Origin: Myxococcales bacterium
GTDB taxonomy: Bacteria; Myxococcota; Myxococcia; Myxococcales; Myxococcaceae
DNA: 64,000 nt
Assembly (NCBI GenBank): GCA_016191815.1
Contig: JACPVI010000024.1
Coordinates: forward strand, 82,878-146,877
Direction: 5' to 3'
Shown here one piece after another: positions 57,687-64,000 of the stretch. Numbering within the stretch: the stretch's first letter is position 1; every line of letters begins with the position of its first letter. The position numbers and the translations under genes were made by a program. The notes under the pieces are model-generated. The model worked only from the letters and a program-made list of their open reading frames with translations. It searched no databases and was not told where the DNA came from.

Positions 57687-59260
57687 AGGCCGAGCTTCCC
57701 TGGGTTCATCACCCCGTCGGGATCCAGGACGCGCTTGAGCGCCGAGAGCAGCCTCCGCCCGTCGTTCAGCTCCGCGAGCAGGCCCTCGGTCTTGAGCAGC
57801 CCGACGCCGTGGTGGTGGCTCACCGTGGCGCCGGCGCTCGCCGCCGCGGTCTGGGCGGCGCGCCAAAGCTCCCGGTAGCGGCGCTCGAGCCCATCCGCGT
57901 CGGGTGCGGAGGCGGCGAAGGAGAAGTACAGCGAGCAGCCCTCCAGGTAGGCGTGCGAGAAGTGGCACATCACGAAAGCCAACCGCGCCACCGCGGCCCT
58001 CACCCGCTCGTAGACGTCGAGCACCTTGTCCCAGGTGGCGGCGACCTCCATGGTGTCGGCGAAGGCGCCGGAATCGATCACCTTCGACATCTTGTACGAG
58101 ACGTCGTAGCGCTTCTCGTACCAGTGGCGGCCAGGCTCCTCGCCCAGATCCTCACCTTGCAGCTTCCGGCAGATCGCCAAAGCCTGCGCATCCTCCCTCG
58201 CTGCACGGCGGGCCTCGCCCTCGAAGAGGAGCACGAGGAGGCAGTTCCGCATCAGGTCCGCCGCCCGGTTCAGCGCCCACGGGTGTCCGAGCGCCAGCGG
58301 CGCCACCTGCCGCGCCACCGCCGGGTACAGCTCGGCGCCGATCCCGGCCTTCAGAGACGGCGGCGTCCGCCGGTGACTCGGCTTCTCACGGCCGACCAGG
58401 GCGGTGTCGAAAGGATCGTACAGGCGCACCACCGCGGGGCGGAGCCCTCCACGGTAGACCTGCCGGATGGCCTCCACGCCGTCCGCGACCGAGCGGAACT
58501 TGATCCCCCGGAAGGTCCGGCCCTCCGGCGCCGGGTGCACCCGCAGCCTGGCGCGGGTGATCACGCCCAGGGTTCCCTCCGAGCCGATGAGAAGCTGCGA
58601 GAGGTCGGGCCCCACGAAGGGCCGCTCCGGGGTCTCCACGATCTCCGCCCGCCCGGTGACCGCCCGGAGCGAGAGGACCATGTCCTCGATCTTTCCGTAC
58701 TTGTTCGACATCTGGCCGGCGCCGCGGGCGGCGAGCCAGCCTCCGACGGTCGACATGTACATCGAGGAGGGGAAGTGCCCCAGAGTGTAGCCCTTCGTGG
58801 CGAGCTTGCGTTCGAGCACCTCTCCCATCGTCCCGGCGCCGGCGTCCACGCACCGGCGCTCGGCGTCCAAAGGGCCAATCTCGTCCAGGCGCTTGAGGTC
58901 GATCGCGATGCCTCCCCGGGTCGCCCAGGTGCCGCCGCACACGCCCGAACCGGCCCCAAAAGGAATGAGCGCCACCTTCCGCTCCCGCGCGCGGCTGACG
59001 ATCTCCAGCACCTCCTCCTCGTTGGCCGGCCAGGCCACCGCGTCCGGCGGCGGCGGGATTCGCCCTTGCCGGATCCAGATGAGCGCCCGCGGCCACATGT
59101 CGCGCGAGTAGGAGAGCCGGTCCTGGTCCGAGGTCGAGGTGCGCACCGACGATTGGGCCAGCTCCTTCGCCAGGGAAGCCGCCTCGATTCGCGGCGGAGG
59201 AAGCGCTGCGGCATCGACCGGCTGGCCCCAGGGCTCGGCGCTCTGGCTCACGTCAGGCAT
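57683..59260 (-). CDS. FAD-linked oxidase of the alkylglycerone-phosphate synthase type
   Basis: 525 residues. PCMH FAD domain: VALIPFGAGSGVCGGTWATRGGIAIDL, GHFPSSMYMSTVGGWLAARGAGQMSNKYGKIEDMVLSL, GSEGTLGVITRARL. The C-terminal cap holds HYEKRYDVSYKMSKVIDSGAFADTMEVAATWDKV and the triple histidine SHHHGVGLLK, both hallmarks of alkyldihydroxyacetonephosphate synthase (AGPS), then DPDGVMNPGKLGL. AGPS swaps the acyl chain of acyl-DHAP for a fatty alcohol to make ether lipids. It is coupled to GlcE/GlcF-like subunits, which true AGPS does not need, so a related oxidase role remains possible. Confidence 0.87.
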   Translation of the reverse strand: MPDVSQSAEPWGQPVDAAALPPPRIEAASLAKELAQSSVRTSTSDQDRLSYSRDMWPRALIWIRQGRIPPPPDAVAWPANEEEVLEIVSRARERKVALIPFGAGSGVCGGTWATRGGIAIDLKRLDEIGPLDAERRCVDAGAGTMGEVLERKLATKGYTLGHFPSSMYMSTVGGWLAARGAGQMSNKYGKIEDMVLSLRAVTGRAEIVETPERPFVGPDLSQLLIGSEGTLGVITRARLRVHPAPEGRTFRGIKFRSVADGVEAIRQVYRGGLRPAVVRLYDPFDTALVGREKPSHRRTPPSLKAGIGAELYPAVARQVAPLALGHPWALNRAADLMRNCLLVLLFEGEARRAAREDAQALAICRKLQGEDLGEEPGRHWYEKRYDVSYKMSKVIDSGAFADTMEVAATWDKVLDVYERVRAAVARLAFVMCHFSHAYLEGCSLYFSFAASAPDADGLERRYRELWRAAQTAAASAGATVSHHHGVGLLKTEGLLAELNDGRRLLSALKRVLDPDGVMNPGKLGL

Positions 59261-59287
59261 CGCCGGTGGGTTGGACGTGCACCGGCC

Positions 59288-61102
<1,815 letters not shown>

Positions 61103-61351
61103 TGGCTCTCCCGTGCGCGGGTCGGACCCTAGTGTGGCCCGGCGCGGTGCGTCAACGCGCGCGAAGTCGCTGGTCCCGGCTGGATGCCGGCCCGTGCAGA
61201 GGCCTGCCGAGTGGCGGTCCTCCGGGCATCGGACGGTCGGAGCGAGGCTCGGCGCCTCGCGTGCGCAGCGGGCCCTCTGGCGGGCTCCAAGGCGAGGCCG
61301 CTCCCATCTTCCACCCGCCGGGCGGATGCCACGGCGGAAAGGAAGGCAACC

Positions 61352-61762
61352 ATGAAGTCGATCGGTACGGGCGCGGTGCTCGGACTTTCGCTGGCGTTGT
61401 CCTCGTGGGCGGCTCCGCCCACCCGTGATGCGCTCAACGACGGAGATCGCGAGGGCGTCGAGCGCGCGGGGGCCAGGTCCGACGGCGTCGGCGCCTTCGA
61501 GCAGACCAACCAGACGCCGCCGCCTTCGATCCCTCGCCTGTTCGTCAGGGATCCGTCGCGCGAGCGGGTGATCGGCGGGAGGGTGGTCGAGGTGCGGAGG
61601 AAGCAGGTGTTCCTCAAGACTGCCGAGGGCCCCATCGTCCCGCTCGACACCAGGGAGCTGAGCTTCCGGCGGCGCATCCGCGAGGGCGAGGAGGTGCGCG
61701 CCAGCTTCCAGGTCGAGGAGGGGACGGTCAACATGGCAACGGCCATCTGGAAGGAGCGCTAG
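61352..61762 (+). CDS. Small secreted protein, unknown function
   Basis: 136 residues from ATG 61352 (GGAAGG upstream). Signal peptide TGAVLGLSLALSSWAA-PP. The mature N-terminus is Asp/Glu-rich, the middle Pro-rich (QTPPPSIPRLFVRD), and the end reads like a small beta-barrel (ERVIGGRVVEVRRKQVFLKTAEGPIVPLD..GEEVRASFQVEEGTVNMA), a DUF5666-like or OB-type pattern. No function can be given. A REP-like hairpin follows directly after the stop. Confidence 0.65.
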   Translation: MKSIGTGAVLGLSLALSSWAAPPTRDALNDGDREGVERAGARSDGVGAFEQTNQTPPPSIPRLFVRDPSRERVIGGRVVEVRRKQVFLKTAEGPIVPLDTRELSFRRRIREGEEVRASFQVEEGTVNMATAIWKER

Positions 61763-61768
61763 ACGGTG

Positions 61769-61806
61769 CCTCTCCCGCGTGGCGGGAGAGGGTAAGGTGA
61801 GGGGCG
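61769..61806 (+). repeat. REP-like intergenic hairpin, copy 2
   Basis: CCTCTCCCGC (61769-61778) and GCGGGAGAGG (61782-61791) make a perfect 10-bp stem with a 3-base loop, followed by GTAAGGTGAGGGGCGCC. It has the same arm and tail sequence as the element at 46856-46890. Copy 2 has the longer stem. It could act as a stem-loop at the end of the preceding transcript, but there is no T-run. Confidence 0.75.
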
Positions 61807-61898
61807 CCGGCCCCCCGGTCAGGCGCTATGCTGGCGCGCAACTCGCCGGGGGAGAGGGTGTTTGAGCTCCCGAGGCCGGCGGTGTCCGCCAGGGACCG

Positions 61899-63032
61899 AT
61901 GACGCGCGCGAGCGACTTCCGGAGTCGGATGTGGGCCCTGGCAGTCGCCGCGCTGGCCGGGACCGTCGCGAACGCCGGGGCGGTCTCTCTGGAGACCACC
62001 CTGGGCAGGGGCTACCTCGCGGCGAGCCTCAGCGGGGAGCTGGAGCTTCGGGCTGAGGAGACGTACCTCACGCTGACCTACGGTTTCTCCAAGCCGCCGA
62101 GGATCGAAGCCGGCACCGAAGCGACGAGCGTCGAACCACTCTCGCCGGTGGCGCAGCACCAGTTTGGTGCGGGGATCGACCACGCCCTGTCCCGAAGCTG
62201 GTACCTGACCGGGATGCTCTCGGCCAGTCCCCGCGCGGTGGACCGGATTCCGTTCCGACTTGCCGAGCTTGGCGTGACTGACCCCCGACTTCCGGCCGAC
62301 GCCACGCTGCTGCTCATTGCGTCCCGCCAGAGCCTGGGGGCCACCGCTGGAGTCGCGTACGACTCCGCCGGGCTTTCGGATCTCGAATACAGCGCGGATC
62401 TTTCCGCCACCGCCACACGCCACTGGCTGGGGCGCGGCGTCGTCTTCCCCGGCCGCTTGCCATGGTCGAGCGTCGAGGCGCTCGATGTGCTCCGCCCATC
62501 GGTTGGCGCATTGCTCCTCTGGAAGCTGGACACCGAGCTCTCCATCCGGGGCTCCTTCTTCTGGTACTCGAAGGATCCGGTCATCGCCGGCCGGTTCACA
62601 GAGGGGTGTTTCGCCGAGCAGTCATCTGCCGACGCAACCCAGGGGAGTGCTTGCTCGAACGCTGCCCTGTTGCTCAGTCAGGCGATGGCGGCCAACCATC
62701 TCCTCGAAGGTCGCTTCTCCCAGGCGGACGCGGTGAGCGGCTTCGCCTCCGCCCCGGTGCTGGTGGAGCTGCGCGCCTCGGTGACGCACCGATTCAGCTC
62801 GCTGGTGAAGGGGCAGCTCTCTTTCACCTTCGATCGCTACGTCCCGGGGCAAGGATACGGGCAGGTGCTCTCCACGAAGTGGACGCTGAAGCCCAGCGAA
62901 GCCTGGCGCATCTGGGCGGCGCTGGCGCTGCAGCGAGACGAGCCGCTGGATGATCCGAGGAGTCGGACTCCAAGCGACCCCAAGCCGATGTCCTCCGGCC
63001 TGCTCACGGTGGGAGCCGAGCTGTCGTTCTAA
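61899..63032 (+). CDS. Outer-membrane beta-barrel-like protein, unknown function
   Basis: 377 residues with a signal peptide (ALAVAALAGTVANAGA). The body alternates polar and hydrophobic residues in strand-length segments (LTLTYGFSKPPRIE, SWYLTGMLSASPRAV, YSADLSATATRHW, LSIRGSFFWYSKD, KGQLSFTFDRYVP, GLLTVGAELSF) and ends in Phe, the usual outer-membrane barrel end. Two Cys lie in a mid-loop (EGCFAEQ..GSACSNA). Function is not recognisable. It lies upstream of a metallopeptidase gene on the same strand. Confidence 0.7.
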   Translation: MTRASDFRSRMWALAVAALAGTVANAGAVSLETTLGRGYLAASLSGELELRAEETYLTLTYGFSKPPRIEAGTEATSVEPLSPVAQHQFGAGIDHALSRSWYLTGMLSASPRAVDRIPFRLAELGVTDPRLPADATLLLIASRQSLGATAGVAYDSAGLSDLEYSADLSATATRHWLGRGVVFPGRLPWSSVEALDVLRPSVGALLLWKLDTELSIRGSFFWYSKDPVIAGRFTEGCFAEQSSADATQGSACSNAALLLSQAMAANHLLEGRFSQADAVSGFASAPVLVELRASVTHRFSSLVKGQLSFTFDRYVPGQGYGQVLSTKWTLKPSEAWRIWAALALQRDEPLDDPRSRTPSDPKPMSSGLLTVGAELSF

Positions 63033-63079
63033 ACCCGTCGGGCAGCCCAGCCTGGCGCGTCCCGTAGTAAAACAGGTCC

Positions 63080-64000
63080 ATGCGTCGTTCCCTCCTGGCA
63101 CTCTCTCTCCTCGCCGCGACCGCCGCTTGCGGGCCCTCGAGGAAGCCGCCCGTGGACGTGATGGGCCTCGTCCTGGGCAAAAACGGGGCATACGAGACAC
63201 GGCAAATCACCCTCAACTCGGTGAGCGACATCCTCTCGCTCAAGGGCTCAGTGGCGACGCTGGTGGGCGGGGCGCGCATCGTGATCGACTCGAGCGATCC
63301 GCTCTTGCAGATAAACGGCGGCAACCTCACCGACCAGCAACTGCTCGACGTTTTCGTCAAAGGCAAGGGCATGGATCCGAGGGCCAGCTACATCGACAAG
63401 AACGGCCTGCTCTGGCCCGCCGACTTCCACACCTGGAACATGGTGACCACCGTCTACAACTTCGAGAAGTCCTTCGAGTACTTCCAGGGGACCTATGACG
63501 GCAAGCCCTCGGGGGACCTGCTCGGCTCGACGGTCTACTACTTCCCCTCTTTCACCATGACCGAGGTGAGCCAGAATCCGCTCACCGACAACGCCCTCTA
63601 CTTCCCGCCCATCCAGGGCTTCGCGGTGCTCCCGTTCGAACAACTCCAGAAGGTACCGCTCTCCATAAACCTGGGAGTGATCGGCCACGAGTTCTCGCAC
63701 CGCGTCTTCAACCGGAAGGTGTACGACGGCAAGTCTGTCCCCGAGCCGCTGATCAGATGGGTGGGAGTGAGCGCCTCCACCCCGGGCGTCAACCTGCTCA
63801 AGTCGATCGACGAGGGTCTGGCCGACTTCCACGCCTGGGGCGTCACTTGCCTGGGCGAATACGGATGCAACTCCCGCTTCCTCGCGCACTCGGTGAACGA
63901 CGAGGTGACCGACGAGCGCGACCTCGCCAAGCCGGACAAGTGCATGACCGCCGGGTACCGCAACGCGATGACCACGCTCCCGGTGGGCTCCTTCACCGGC
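63080..64000 (+). CDS. Zinc metallopeptidase-like lipoprotein (3' end cut by window)
   Basis: 307 residues are visible from ATG 63080 and the frame is still open at the window end. Lipoprotein signal LLALSLLAATAAC. The zinc motif HEFSH (H-E-x-x-H) is preceded by LGVIG. A downstream EGLADFHAW supplies a candidate third Glu ligand, the gluzincin arrangement of M4/M36-like peptidases. The segment before it (YYFPSFTMTEVSQNPLTDNALYFPP) has no close counterpart that I recognise. It is probably a surface-anchored protease. The remaining C-terminus lies outside the window. Confidence 0.8.
   Translation, partial: MRRSLLALSLLAATAACGPSRKPPVDVMGLVLGKNGAYETRQITLNSVSDILSLKGSVATLVGGARIVIDSSDPLLQINGGNLTDQQLLDVFVKGKGMDPRASYIDKNGLLWPADFHTWNMVTTVYNFEKSFEYFQGTYDGKPSGDLLGSTVYYFPSFTMTEVSQNPLTDNALYFPPIQGFAVLPFEQLQKVPLSINLGVIGHEFSHRVFNRKVYDGKSVPEPLIRWVGVSASTPGVNLLKSIDEGLADFHAWGVTCLGEYGCNSRFLAHSVNDEVTDERDLAKPDKCMTAGYRNAMTTLPVGSFTG

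Overview
The window is very GC-rich, densely packed DNA from the chromosome of a deltaproteobacterium of the myxobacterial type (Myxococcota). This assignment is an inference from gene content: three tandem bactofilins, many lipoproteins, a Ser/Thr kinase with a periplasmic AgmX/PglI-like tail, hybrid histidine kinases, MopE-like Cys/Asp repeats, an HD-GYP regulator and an alkylglycerone-phosphate-synthase-like oxidase. No tRNA, rRNA, CRISPR array or complete insertion sequence was seen.

Layout. 1-3943 (minus) holds three bactofilins, an alpha/beta hydrolase and a TPR lipoprotein. 4076-6631 is an island bounded by two 55-bp direct repeats (47/55 identical); it contains a decayed lipoprotein/outer-membrane-protein pair and an intact MNT-HEPN toxin-antitoxin module. 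6596-14144 has a multi-domain sensor kinase, an OmpA-family protein and two lipoproteins. 14248-23013 (minus) is one long run: Flp-type pilin, CpaB, TadB, TadC, FHA-TPR protein, exonuclease VII (xseA, xseB), response regulator, prenyl diphosphate synthase and TlyA. 23067-25207 is an ECF sigma/anti-sigma pair.

25700-34270 (minus) is a complete oligopeptide/dipeptide ABC importer (A, B, C, D, F). Between the C and D genes sit two proteins with tandem MshEN-type motifs, the known c-di-GMP-binding fold, and no ATPase domain. A LolB-like/DUF4292 lipoprotein heads the run. 34387-36879 carries ExbB/ExbD-like proteins and a REC-histidine kinase. 36943-39059 carries a paired MaoC dehydratase (one active, one with the catalytic His replaced) and a DapB-fold dehydrogenase. 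39277-40392 is a REC-HD-GYP protein.

41549-46847 contains a HEAT-repeat/cyclophilin fusion lipoprotein and, divergently, a zinc-ribbon membrane protein with a MoxR ATPase/DUF58 pair. 46929-47410 is a decayed nucleotidyltransferase-type module, followed by a MopE-like calcium-binding lipoprotein, a RapA/SNF2 helicase and a Ser/Thr kinase. 53717-61102 (minus) is a probable operon of AspRS, an AGPS-like FAD oxidase, GlcE-like and GlcF-like subunits, a diacylglycerol-kinase-family lipid kinase and an M14-like peptidase. The last 3 kb hold a small secreted protein, an outer-membrane-protein-like gene and a zinc metallopeptidase lipoprotein cut by the window end.

Most minus-strand genes are translationally coupled (many ATGA or GTGA overlaps). 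Non-ATG starts (GTG, TTG) are frequent and were chosen from Shine-Dalgarno spacing or signal-peptide position. The least ordinary content is the repeat-bounded toxin-antitoxin island, the MshEN pair inside the peptide-importer operon, and the AGPS/GlcE/GlcF/lipid-kinase cluster.
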